From Flavobacteriaceae bacterium (GTDB lineage: Bacteria > Bacteroidota > Bacteroidia > Flavobacteriales > Flavobacteriaceae), in assembly GCA_947456815.1 (NCBI GenBank), contig CANGTL010000008.1, forward strand, positions 1 to 64,000: 64,000 nt of DNA. Direction: 5' to 3'. Under the pieces are notes generated by a model, which ran no database searches, had not been told where the DNA came from, and was given only the letters and a program-made list of their open reading frames with translations. The translations under genes were made by a program, and so were the position numbers. Of the stretch, positions 38,980 through 49,700 are shown piece by piece; position 1 is the first letter of the stretch, and each line of letters begins with the position of its first letter.

Positions 38980-40059
38980 TTAAAATTTACTAGCAGCGCT
39001 TGCAACTGTTGTGTATTTGGTTTTTAGTTTTAAAAATCGTTTTTCAAAATAAAAATAAGAAAGATGAGACACCAAAATGACCGCGCAAAAAGTACAGACC
39101 ATAAATAAAATAATTTTTGTAAGTCCGCTTGTGCCATTATTGAGTAAAAACCTTGAAGTAAAATAAATCAGCAAAGGATTGTAGATGTATAATCCAAATG
39201 AGATTTTACCCAAATAATCAAAAACTTTATTCTCTAAAGAAAATATAGGACTCGGATTATTAATTTGATTGAAAATAATGATCACAACTATAACCGAGAT
39301 AATTTCATTATTGACAATAGAGAAAACACTAATTTGATTCATCATAAATAACATTAAAATGAACCATGCGAGTAGTTCAATAACCTTCTTATTACTAAAT
39401 GCAACTATTTTACTGTTTTCAAAATATAAACAAGCGCCAATCCCACCAATGCCCAAACAACAAAACCTCGTATGCAGCAATATGGATTGCCAAAATATCG
39501 GGGCATTCATGATAGACAATCCTATTTTCAAACCAAAATACGCGGCACAAAACAGGAAAATGGATTGCTTAATTTTTGATGAATATTTAATTAACCATGG
39601 CCAGAAGGCATAAAACTGTTCCTCAACACCCACTGACCAATAATGTGTTAATAATGGAATCGTAACTATTACATGTCCAGATAAATGAAGCGCGAAAGGA
39701 ATGTTTGGGACAACAAAAATATAATACAAAATTGTACTTGGTAACATAAATTTCATCACCAAAACAACCAAGACAATATAAAAAAAATAGAGCGGCCAAA
39801 TTCGTAAAATCCGTCGCATATAGAATTTCTTTATATCAATTTTAGATTTAGATTCTAGCTCTTTAAGCAATAAATAGGTAATCAAAAAACCACTTAAAGC
39901 GAAAAAAATGGTAACAGAATAACCACCAAAATGCCCAAAATAATTGGTTTTTAGAAACCCTCTTTCTACTAATACTCCACATACATGGGCAAGAATAACG
40001 GAACAGGCAGCAATTGCTCGCAAACCATTCAATCCCGGTAAATACATTTTTGCTTTCAA
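38980..40059 (-). CDS. Acyltransferase family 3 membrane protein
   Basis: LPGLNGLRAIAACSVILAHVCG; GGYSVTIFFALSGFLITYLLLKE; HYWSVGVEEQFYAFWPWLI. Confidence 0.93.
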   Translation of the reverse strand: MKAKMYLPGLNGLRAIAACSVILAHVCGVLVERGFLKTNYFGHFGGYSVTIFFALSGFLITYLLLKELESKSKIDIKKFYMRRILRIWPLYFFYIVLVVLVMKFMLPSTILYYIFVVPNIPFALHLSGHVIVTIPLLTHYWSVGVEEQFYAFWPWLIKYSSKIKQSIFLFCAAYFGLKIGLSIMNAPIFWQSILLHTRFCCLGIGGIGACLYFENSKIVAFSNKKVIELLAWFILMLFMMNQISVFSIVNNEIISVIVVIIIFNQINNPSPIFSLENKVFDYLGKISFGLYIYNPLLIYFTSRFLLNNGTSGLTKIILFMVCTFCAVILVSHLSYFYFEKRFLKLKTKYTTVASAASKF

Positions 40060-41193
40060 TTAGTTGTTTCTTAATTGTTTGTTTAAAATCAATTCGGTAT
40101 ATAAGTCAGCAACGTCTTTCACATAGCGATCTTCTGTATAATTCTTCATGGCTTTGACATATCCTTTGTCACCAAATTGCTGTCTTAAATCAGCATCAAG
40201 ACATAAGATATTCAGTTTCTTCCTGATTGCTTCAATATCAAATTTATCGACCAAAAAACCGGTTTCATTGTCATCAATAATATATTGCATGCCGCCAACG
40301 TTGGTTGCTACGACTGGCAGTTTGTGCAACATTGCTTCTGCTAAAACAAGTCCAAAAGCTTCATAGGCAGAGACCAAACAAAAAATATCGAAAACGGCAT
40401 AATACGCTTCAATTTCATTTTGATAACCCGCAAAAACTACCTGACTTTGAATGCCAAGTTTGATTACTAAATCTTCATAATTACTTTTTTCCGGTCCATC
40501 GCCAACCAATACTAATTTAATCTTCTTGTTTTTCGTCGCTAAAATTGAAAAAGCATTTATTAAATCTGAAAATCGTTTGTGAGCGTCAGAATTCATTCGT
40601 CCAACCGAGCCAATAACAACTTCATCTTTCAAAAGTTTGTGTTCCTGTGTTATGCGTTCTTTCGTTTCATCAGAAACAATATTAGGAACGACAACGCCAT
40701 TATTGATTAAGACAACTTTATCTTGAGATACTTTAATTTTATTTTTCAGGTAATTTGTAGCGGCTGGAGACACTCCAATTACTTTATTTGCGGGTATGCA
40801 AAGTAACTTCATTAATAAATTACCTCTCCATGTTCTATTTTGTGGGTCTGAGGTTTCTTCTAAAATAATTATAGGAACACGCTTATAAAATCCATTTATT
40901 GCAGCCATTGTTACGCCCTCAAAAACAGCCCCATGAATAATATGAGGCTTGAAGTCATTGATTATTTTGATTACTTTTCGGTGTTGTCTTATATCTAAAA
41001 AGGATTTCAAATCACCAATTTCAATAATTTCAACATCATGCTTTTTAAATTCATCTGGAAAACTGCCTACAGCATTGGTGCAAATAATCTTAAGCTCAAA
41101 CTTGGATTTATCCAATAATTTAGCCAAAGACAAACGCCTACGTTCTACTCCTCCAGAACCCATGGTGTCAATAATGTTTAGCACTCTAATCAT
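40060..41193 (-). CDS. Glycosyltransferase family 4
   Basis: MGSGGVERRRLSLAKLL; IGSVGRMNSDAHKRFSDLINAF; LVSAYEAFGLVLAEAMLHKLPVVATNVGGM. Confidence 0.92.
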   Translation of the reverse strand: MIRVLNIIDTMGSGGVERRRLSLAKLLDKSKFELKIICTNAVGSFPDEFKKHDVEIIEIGDLKSFLDIRQHRKVIKIINDFKPHIIHGAVFEGVTMAAINGFYKRVPIIILEETSDPQNRTWRGNLLMKLLCIPANKVIGVSPAATNYLKNKIKVSQDKVVLINNGVVVPNIVSDETKERITQEHKLLKDEVVIGSVGRMNSDAHKRFSDLINAFSILATKNKKIKLVLVGDGPEKSNYEDLVIKLGIQSQVVFAGYQNEIEAYYAVFDIFCLVSAYEAFGLVLAEAMLHKLPVVATNVGGMQYIIDDNETGFLVDKFDIEAIRKKLNILCLDADLRQQFGDKGYVKAMKNYTEDRYVKDVADLYTELILNKQLRNN

Positions 41194-42254
41194 AGCTTAT
41201 TTTGATAAAGATTTTCAAGAACTTCAACATAGTTCTCAGTAGTAAAACGATTTTCGACAGATAATCTACCTTGCTTTGCTATTTTTTGAATTTCAACATA
41301 AGGCATGGCAATAATTCTATCGAGATGAGCAACCAACTCCGATTCAATTGTAGGATTAAACAACCATCCATTTTCATGATGCATAATAAACTCGGGAATT
41401 CCTCCTACATCCGAACACAAACATGCTATTTCTTGCTGCATAGCTTCTACTACTGCAATGCCAAAACCTTCTGAAAGAGATGGAATTACAAACAGATGTG
41501 ATTTAGCGAGATACGTTTCTGGATGTTCTACAAATCCCGTAATAATCACTCTGTTTTCTAGTTTCAAACTCTGTATTAAGGCCTCTAAGTTATCTCTTTC
41601 CGAGCCTTTACCTACCAAAATTAATTTTGAATTCGTATCTTTTATTTTCGAAAACGCTTTGATGAGTAAAGATTGATTTTTTACTTTTTCAAGGCGACCA
41701 ACGGATACAATTGTAAATTCGTTTGCCAAATGCTTTTCGACTTTTCTGCCGGAACTAACTGGGTTGTAAATAACAATTCCTTTTTCGGCATTGATTTCTT
41801 TATTTGTAACGATAAAATCCTTAACCGCTTTTGAAACACAAACAACTCGGTACGTGAAACTGTAAATCCTTCTAAAAATAATTTTCGCGGTCAAAGAATG
41901 GTTAGGATATCCTATTTCTTCACCAATAATCATTTTCACGCCCGCCAATTTTGCGGCTAGTATGCCATGAAAATTAGCTTCTGCCGCAGCGGTATGGACT
42001 ACATCGGGCTTTACTTTTCTAAACCATTGGTATAAAGTCCAAATGTTTTTAAGGTTTGAAATCTTAGGATTCTTATTAAAAATCACAACTTCAAAACCTT
42101 TTTTTCTGATGATTTCCTCGGCATAACCGCCATGACCAATAGCTGCAAAAATATATTCATTTTGAAGTGATGCCATGTCAGATTCCGCAAACGAAATATA
42201 TTGCCGTTCTTGTCCTCCAAAATCTAATAAAGTAGTTAATCGGATTACTTTCAT
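41190..42254 (-). CDS. Glycosyltransferase family 4
   Basis: LLDFGGQERQYISFAE; IVSVGRLEKVKNQSLLIKAF; VIPSLSEGFGIAVVEAMQQEIACLCSDVGGIPEFI. Confidence 0.92.
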   Translation of the reverse strand: MKVIRLTTLLDFGGQERQYISFAESDMASLQNEYIFAAIGHGGYAEEIIRKKGFEVVIFNKNPKISNLKNIWTLYQWFRKVKPDVVHTAAAEANFHGILAAKLAGVKMIIGEEIGYPNHSLTAKIIFRRIYSFTYRVVCVSKAVKDFIVTNKEINAEKGIVIYNPVSSGRKVEKHLANEFTIVSVGRLEKVKNQSLLIKAFSKIKDTNSKLILVGKGSERDNLEALIQSLKLENRVIITGFVEHPETYLAKSHLFVIPSLSEGFGIAVVEAMQQEIACLCSDVGGIPEFIMHHENGWLFNPTIESELVAHLDRIIAMPYVEIQKIAKQGRLSVENRFTTENYVEVLENLYQNKL

Positions 42255-42255
42255 G

Positions 42256-43197
42256 CTAATTCAAGATATATCTGATTATTAATTTTAAATAGACTCGAAT
42301 AAAACGGCTGCATTTCTGCGATTTCAAAAGCTTTTGACCAAGCGAGAACGGCAATAAATATAATAACTGAAGTAAAAAGAATTTATGCTCGATATCTTTT
42401 AACACTTCTGCAGCTTTAACCCTGTTTTCTTCATCAAAATAATAGGGATAGAGATTGAAATAAACATAAAGACTAATAAACTTGTTGAAATTCTTATCTG
42501 CGTTAGATTCTTTCAAATCTCTATATAAATCATTGATATTGCCCACCAAATCATTTTCTAAAGCGATTTTGCTTTTAGTAATTTGGTTGGAATCTTCATC
42601 TGAATAATATACCAAAGTATTGGTAATATAAAATGCATTGCCGCCACTTTGAATTGTTCGGAACCAAACATCATGATCTTCTCCTTTTTTCAAGTTCTTG
42701 TTGAATCCGTCATTTTTTTCAAAAAACGTTTTCTTAATTACTGAAGATGATGAAGTAAAGTAGGTGTTTTTTATGGCTTCTCTAAAGTAATTGTCAAACC
42801 TATAATAAGTAGGAACATCAAATTTATTATCAAAAAATTCAATAAATCTCGAATAATGACTGCCAACAATTTTTACTTCTTTTTCCTTTTTTAAAATAAA
42901 ATCAATACTTTCTAAATATTGTGGATGCCACGCATCATCAGCATCTAAAAAGGCTACGTATTCATATTTAGCTTTCTTTATCCCCATGTTTCTCGCAACA
43001 GAAACACCTTCGTTTTTTTGGGAATAAATGCATATAAGATCGGCATATTTTTTTGAGATTAATGCTATTCCGTTGTCTGTTGAACCATCATCAATGATGA
43101 TAATTTCATATTTTTCAAATGTTTGATGCAATACCGAATCGATACATCGAATGATATAGGAAGATTTATTAAAATATGGAATAATTACTGAAAACAT
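42256..43197 (-). CDS. Glycosyltransferase family 2
   Basis: MFSVIIPYFNKSSYIIRCIDSVLHQTFEKYEIIIIDDGSTDNG; ARNMGIKKAKYEYVAFLDADDAWHPQYLE. Confidence 0.94.
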   Translation of the reverse strand: MFSVIIPYFNKSSYIIRCIDSVLHQTFEKYEIIIIDDGSTDNGIALISKKYADLICIYSQKNEGVSVARNMGIKKAKYEYVAFLDADDAWHPQYLESIDFILKKEKEVKIVGSHYSRFIEFFDNKFDVPTYYRFDNYFREAIKNTYFTSSSSVIKKTFFEKNDGFNKNLKKGEDHDVWFRTIQSGGNAFYITNTLVYYSDEDSNQITKSKIALENDLVGNINDLYRDLKESNADKNFNKFISLYVYFNLYPYYFDEENRVKAAEVLKDIEHKFFLLQLLYLLPFSLGQKLLKSQKCSRFIRVYLKLIIRYILN

Positions 43198-43205
43198 CTA
43201 TTTTT

Positions 43206-43853
43206 TTACTTCCATTCTACATTTTCTTTAAGCACTTTTGCTGGAATTCCTCCCGCCAAACATTTTGCAGGAATATCGTTTGTAACCACAGCGCCTGCCG
43301 CTATTATTGCTCCATCGCCAATAGTCACGCCTTTTAAAATGGTAACATTTGTTCCAATCCATACTTGATTTCCTATCACAATAGGTTGTGTCATCAAATG
43401 TTCTTTACCTTTTATAGAATGCGCATCACTATCCCAAATAGTTAAGTTTTCTGAAATAGCGACGTCATGTCCGATAGTTATAGCAGCATAGCATCTGATT
43501 TTTGCATATCGATTGATATAGCCGCTTCCTAAATTTAATTTGGCGTTTTTAAAAACCATTACATCACAACCGCTGTGAATAAAGAATGTGTTTTCAACAT
43601 TGATTTCTGAGTTTGCATACATTTCAATATTACCAACAAACGGATCTTTTTTAGTGATGTATCGGTTGAGGACTAAATGACCATTATTTAAATTAATGCG
43701 TGCCGTTTTGTCAATTGAATGTCCACAATTTCCGAATAATAGTATCCTACTCATTTGCTTTCTAACGCCTTTCGTTCTTATGTTCACAATGAAGTTTTTA
43801 TACTTTAGCAAGTGAATATTTGAAGCGTATATTTTTCTGATTTTATTCATCAT
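43206..43853 (-). CDS. Hexapeptide-repeat acyltransferase
   Basis: PIVIGNQVWIGTNVTILKGVTIGDGAIIAAGAVVTNDIPAKCLAGGIPAKVLKENVEW. Confidence 0.9.
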   Translation of the reverse strand: MMNKIRKIYASNIHLLKYKNFIVNIRTKGVRKQMSRILLFGNCGHSIDKTARINLNNGHLVLNRYITKKDPFVGNIEMYANSEINVENTFFIHSGCDVMVFKNAKLNLGSGYINRYAKIRCYAAITIGHDVAISENLTIWDSDAHSIKGKEHLMTQPIVIGNQVWIGTNVTILKGVTIGDGAIIAAGAVVTNDIPAKCLAGGIPAKVLKENVEWK

Positions 43854-43856
43854 TAC

Positions 43857-45290
43857 CTAGTATTTAAAATTCAATTTCTTCTTGATACTAAAAAACAACT
43901 CTTTTTCAAAAAATACTACTAGCAAAAGATACACTGCAGCGCTTATCAAAATTTTTAAAATCAATCCCGCTATTAGCGATAATTCTGTATAATTATTAAT
44001 GACACTTAACACAATTGCCATAATAAGTGTTGCGAACATAATTCCTCGTAAAACATCAAATACTTCCAGAAGTGAAATGCTTAATTGTTTGATGGCTATT
44101 TTGTACATAGGAATCAGCAACAGTGCGCTAGCAATCAAATAACTGTAAGCTACTCCAATTAATCCATAATTTACTCCAATTACAAAAGCAACAATCAATA
44201 CAATATTAGTAAGTATAGAAACTCTAAAAGCAATATTTACTTTGCCTAAAGAATTGTAAATCAATCCATTTAAAGAAATTATAGATTGTAAAGCACCCAA
44301 CCCACTTAAAATAGAAAGTATCGGTATCATGGCTGACCATTGATTTCCAAAAAATAACAAGACAAACTCTTTAGAAACTAACGAAAGTCCAATCATTAAA
44401 GGGAATGTTATGAGTGCTATATATTGAATAATGTTTAGATAATACTTTTTCAATAGTTGAAGGTCGTCTTGTTTTTGTGAAAAAGCGGGAAACATTACTT
44501 TAGTAACGATGGTGGTAACATTTCTGAGTGGCAATAACATGAGCGAGTATGCTCGGGTATAAATTCCTAAATCGTTGCTGCCTAATACTTTTGCAATAAT
44601 AAAATTGTCGAAGTTTCTTGACCAGTAATTGACACTTGAATCGCCTAAGAAATTAAATCCATATTGTGATAATTCCTTTATCGTTTTCCATTCAAAAACA
44701 AATAACGGTGTCCATTTCGAAACGATCCAATACAAAATAGAATTTAGCATTGCGGTTGTTAAGGTCATCATGACCAACGCCCATACGCCATATCCTTTGT
44801 AGGCCAAAACGAAAGCGACTACATAACCAATCAGCATGGCAATCCAGTTTATAATCACTTTCTTTTTGAATTGTAGTTCTTTAATTAAGAGGTTTGCTTG
44901 CACAGAAGAAAAAGAAGTAATGATAAATGACAAGCAAATGACTCGAATATACACGATCAACTCAGGTTGATTGTAAAATTGACTTATCATTGGTGCGCTA
45001 ATGTAAAAAAGAGCATACATAAAAAAACCAATGCCTAGGTTAAGCCAAAATACGGATGAATATTGTTCTGGTGAAACTTCCTTCTTTTGAATTAATGCTG
45101 CGCTAAAACCTAAGTCAATAAAAAGAATGGCAAAATTGGAAAAAATGGTAATCATTCCTACAATTCCAAACATGGCGGGTGTCAGAATTCGCGCGAGAAA
45201 AATGCTAAAGACTAAAAAAACAATTTGGGAGAGGATTTGGTCGATAAATGTCCATTTCAAACCATTTTTTACTTTACTTTTTAAATTCAT
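43857..45290 (-). CDS. Lipopolysaccharide/O-antigen flippase (Wzx/WzxC-like)
   Basis: NGLKWTFIDQILSQIVFLVFSIFLARILTPAMFGIVGM; ALIQKKEVSPEQYSSVFWLNLGIG; ~12 hydrophobic segments. Confidence 0.93.
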   Translation of the reverse strand: MNLKSKVKNGLKWTFIDQILSQIVFLVFSIFLARILTPAMFGIVGMITIFSNFAILFIDLGFSAALIQKKEVSPEQYSSVFWLNLGIGFFMYALFYISAPMISQFYNQPELIVYIRVICLSFIITSFSSVQANLLIKELQFKKKVIINWIAMLIGYVVAFVLAYKGYGVWALVMMTLTTAMLNSILYWIVSKWTPLFVFEWKTIKELSQYGFNFLGDSSVNYWSRNFDNFIIAKVLGSNDLGIYTRAYSLMLLPLRNVTTIVTKVMFPAFSQKQDDLQLLKKYYLNIIQYIALITFPLMIGLSLVSKEFVLLFFGNQWSAMIPILSILSGLGALQSIISLNGLIYNSLGKVNIAFRVSILTNIVLIVAFVIGVNYGLIGVAYSYLIASALLLIPMYKIAIKQLSISLLEVFDVLRGIMFATLIMAIVLSVINNYTELSLIAGLILKILISAAVYLLLVVFFEKELFFSIKKKLNFKY

Positions 45291-45291
45291 T

Positions 45292-46542
45292 TCAACTTAA
45301 AATTTGAGACCAATTTTTCGCAACACTTTCACTAATGAAATAGTCTCTAATTGATTGTTTGTTTTTTAACATCATTTCCTTTTCGTTGTCAAAATTATCA
45401 ATGATGACATCCAGTTTTTCAGAAAGCTCAAGGAAATTGTATATTTCAAAATAATCTAATTTTGCTTTTCGGTAAGTTTTATAGGGTAACCAGGAACCTG
45501 TGATCACAATATTAGACGCATATAACAATTCTAACATGGTTCCGCTCAAAGCATCTGAAATTGGCGCATGAATGAATATTTCGGAAGCCAATCTCGATAT
45601 TGCCAGCTCATCATTTACGAAGAATTTTTCTAAAATCACGTGCGAACAATCAAGATTCTTTAAAGCATCAATCAACTCAAGTTTGTAGGCTTTCTTTTCG
45701 TTTGCTGTAATGGCATAATTCAAATTGATAATCAAATGGATTTTATCTTTATTTCGCGAATTTTGTAGCGAATTGATTATTTTCAAATGATTGTTTGCTA
45801 TGCTTCCACTGTGACCAATTAAGATGTTTATTTTATCCTTAGAATAATTAAATTTTGATTTAAACAGATCTATTGTTTCTTGATTATTATAATTCAAATC
45901 CATCAAATCGTAAATTTTTTCGTAAACAGGAAAAATAGCGATTTGAACTTTATCTGCTAAATTTCGACCAAATTTAGACAGTACTATTTCTTTTAGTTCT
46001 ATAGACTGACAGGTAATAACTGTAGCTCGGCGTAGTGCTTTTTTTACAAAATAAAAATTGAGGATGTCATTAGTTCTCAATAAATCAGAACCCCAAAAGC
46101 TACAAACAATTTTTTTGCCTTTTGGAACTAAAAATAATTCACGCAAGTAGCTATACTGCATGAAGTGAAAATGAAAGGTATCATAATCTTGAAAACTATT
46201 GTTTCTAACAAAAAAACTCGTTGCGCGTAATTGCTCATAGCAGAAATGCAGCGATTTGCCAAGCTTTTTCTCGACGAATACTATAAAAAAAAAAGTTTCG
46301 TAAAAATGCTTCGACAATAGACAAATTCCAATACCTTGTATAAGAGAAGTTCCAGTATTTTTATATTTAATGCTATCATTATTATTGTACATCGAAGTAT
46401 CATGAACTGAATCTTTAGTCAATTCATTATAAAATGGCACCGTAATGCTATAAGTAGCATCATACTTTTTTAAAGCAGCATATAAAAAAGAAAGGAAATT
46501 ATTTTGACCCAATCCTAAAACTACTATTTTTTTACTCATCAA
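45292..46542 (-). CDS. Glycosyltransferase-like protein, possibly WecF/GT56-related
   Basis: DTFHFHFMQYSYLREL; VCSFWGSDLLRTND; NILIGHSGSIANNHLKIINSL resembles the GNSGDPSNNH motif of TDP-Fuc4NAc transferases. Confidence 0.5.
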   Translation of the reverse strand: MMSKKIVVLGLGQNNFLSFLYAALKKYDATYSITVPFYNELTKDSVHDTSMYNNNDSIKYKNTGTSLIQGIGICLLSKHFYETFFFIVFVEKKLGKSLHFCYEQLRATSFFVRNNSFQDYDTFHFHFMQYSYLRELFLVPKGKKIVCSFWGSDLLRTNDILNFYFVKKALRRATVITCQSIELKEIVLSKFGRNLADKVQIAIFPVYEKIYDLMDLNYNNQETIDLFKSKFNYSKDKINILIGHSGSIANNHLKIINSLQNSRNKDKIHLIINLNYAITANEKKAYKLELIDALKNLDCSHVILEKFFVNDELAISRLASEIFIHAPISDALSGTMLELLYASNIVITGSWLPYKTYRKAKLDYFEIYNFLELSEKLDVIIDNFDNEKEMMLKNKQSIRDYFISESVAKNWSQILS

Positions 46543-46671
46543 ATGACCTTTTTTTATTTCGTGTTTTTTATTTAGATTGAGATTTATTCAAATTATATCA
46601 TAACCAAATTTACAAATTTAAGCAATATACTGCCATTCTTATGGTTATATTATGTGAAATAAAAAGAATAA

Positions 46672-46700
46672 AAAAGCCGTTAAAATTAATTAACGGCTTT
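46672..46700 (-). terminator. Hairpin terminator downstream of the 1221-aa T9SS protein gene
   Basis: aaaagccgttaa-aattaa-ttaacggcttt. Confidence 0.75.
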
Positions 46701-46718
46701 AGAAATTAATATAAAAAA

Positions 46719-49700
46719 TTAGTTTTTGATAATTTTCTTAATGATTACTTCTTCATTTGAAGAATTAGTAATTCTTAAGAAGTAAATACCTTTTGCTAAA
46801 TTTGAAAGATTTTCATTTATAGTATTAAATCCTTCTTTCAATTCTACTGCTTTAGTTCTTGAAGCAACATTTCCATCATAAGAATAAATAGTCATTTCAA
46901 GAGTTCCATCAGTATCAGCAGTTAAGTCGATATTTACAATATCACTAACTGGATTAGGGTAAACTGAAGTTGAAGTAATTAAAACATTTGCTGCTGGTCT
47001 GTTACCTACAGCAGAAGTTAAGTTAAGAACTTTATTAGTCAAACTATTTCCAACTCCATTTACGGCAGTAATTACAATCGTTTTAGGATTAGCAGTATTA
47101 GCAATAAAACTAGCAGGGTAAGTTACAGTAAATACTAAATCGCTTGTTGAAATTGAATTCGTAGTGTTTGAAGCATTACCAGCAGAAGTTACTACAGAAC
47201 CAACAGGACCAGTAACAATATAAGAATTTGCTAGAGCAGAAGCCGTCATAGTGTAGTTGATCACTGCATTATTTGGTATTAATGTGATTTGACCTGAAAC
47301 AGTAGTAACTGCTGCAGGAACAGTAGCTGTAACTTTTAACAGTTTAGCAGTAGAAGTAGTAGCAGGAACTAAAGTACCATTTGTAGTAGTTACTGAAGAA
47401 CCAATACCATTTACAGCTTTACAACCTAAATAGAACGATGTAACACCAGGAGCAACATTAGCAAAATTAATAGTAATTACATTTGAATTACCACCAGAAA
47501 CTTGATTAACACCGTCTGGTAACTCCCAAGTATATGAAGAAGCAGTTGCAGAAGCAGTAGCTGTCAAAGTTAATGGAGTAATTGTTCCAATAAACTTAGA
47601 AACTACGGTAACTGCTGTAGATGTACTAACAGCATCGTTTGTCAATTTCAAAGCAGTAGGAGCAGCAGGTAATGCAGCTACTAACTTAAGCAATTTTGAA
47701 GTTTTAGGAGCAAATCCGCTTGCAGTGTAAGTTGTAGATCCTTGTGTACTTGGAGGAGCAATTAATGTTTCTGTTGCTGTATACGTTGTATTAAACAAAC
47801 CAGGAATTCCTGTTCTGTTAGCAACTACATCAGCGTTAGTTGCATTTGCTGTTACCGAATAACCAACACCGTTAAGTGATCTAACACCAAAATATAATGC
47901 TGTTGTAGTAGGGTTTGTTACACCAGCAAAATTTACTAAAATAGAAGGTAAGTTACTTCTAACTACTGTTCCGTATTGTAAATAAGGTGCTGAAGTAGAA
48001 GGATAAGGATTATTATTACTTGATCCTTGGTATCTTTGAGCACATGTAGAAACTGTAATTGTAGTTGAAACACCATTTACATCAATAGTGTAAGCGTTAT
48101 TAGTAACCGTCCAAAATCTAGTTCCTAGAGGTAATGTACCAGTTGATGGGCTAAAGAATGGTTCTGCAGTATAGTTAACAGTTGTAGTTACTGGAGCAGG
48201 TGTTCCTGCAGGAATGCTGATAGTAACACCAGCTGGTAATTCCCACTCATATGTACTTGCTGCAACTACTGCTGCTGCAGTCAAAGTTAATGGAGTAGTA
48301 GATCCCATATATTTTGCATAAGATGTAACTGCAGTACTAGGAGCTGCAGAAGCTTTATCAGTCATAGCAACTGTTGTAGGAGCACCTGGTAAAACTTTAG
48401 TTAAAGCTAAAGTTTTTGCCGCAGTTCTACAACCAGAAGCATTTTGAGCTTGTATTTGGATTGATCCAACGTTACCAGCACCAAAAGGTACGTTAGCAAA
48501 GTTTACAACAAGAGAATTTGTACCTTGTCCTGAAACAACATTAACTCCTAAAGGCAATGTCCAAACATAAACTAATGAAGTGTTAACAAAAGGAGTAACT
48601 GAATACGTAAATTGTGCTGTTGTTCCAACATAACTTCCAATTGAAGTAACAGAAGTTGATCCAACAGGACCTACACCTGTTATGACGCTAACTACCTCAG
48701 TTGGTATATCATTTACAGTAACAGTTAATAACACTCTTGTGCTTTCTCCTAGTGGATTTGTAGGAGTTACACTTCCTGGATTAAGTTGAGAAACCCAGTA
48801 ATTTTTAACACCAACAATAGTTGTTGCAGGTGTTGGAGCAGTAGTTGCGGCAATACCACCAGTAGCAACAGTATACCATCTCAAAGAAGTGCCAGATCCA
48901 GTGATAGTTGCAGTCAATGGAGTAGCAGTAACACCTTTACAATAAGTACGGTTTGTTACCAATGGAGTTGTTCCAGGCGGAGGAGCAATTACAAAACCAG
49001 AAATTCCGCTATCTGTAAAGTTAGCTCCAGAAGCAGCAGTACTTGTAGTACCTGGTCTGTAATCTAAACCTAAATACGTGTTTGTAGATGCATTATATGC
49101 TAAAGTCAATAATCCAGCACTAGTTGCTTGAGTAGTGTTTCCGTTTGTAGAGAAAAATGAGTTTAATGAAACAGGGTTAATACCTCCTGTGAAGGTTGTA
49201 CCAACAGGACCTGCCATAATATTATTTACGAATTTTAAAGTCCCAGCAGTAGCATTACCAACTGCAAGAGAACCATCAATAAACACGATGCTTGATTTGA
49301 AATCCATAAAGATAGAGTTGTACACTTTTAATTGTGTAGCTCTTCTTAAACGCAACGCTCTTTCATGCCCTACAGCCAATGTCGTAGTTGGAGCTAAAGT
49401 AGCACGGAAAGATGGTCCAACAGAAGTAATATTTGTAAATATTGCAGAAGTAGTATCTAAACCAGTTCCTGAAGCAGTTCCAGCTGCATTATTATCAGAC
49501 TCAAAACTTTCAGAAGTAGAAACCGATGGGTTATCAGCAATAGACGGATCTCTTACAATTAATCCATATTGTACTAAACCTTTAAAACCGTTATCAGTAT
49601 CAAAATCATCATCTAGATTTCTGTAAGAAACTAAGTGTTTACAATTTACAGAACCTCCAAACCATTCAAAAGCGTCATCATTAGTATAAGATACTTGAAC

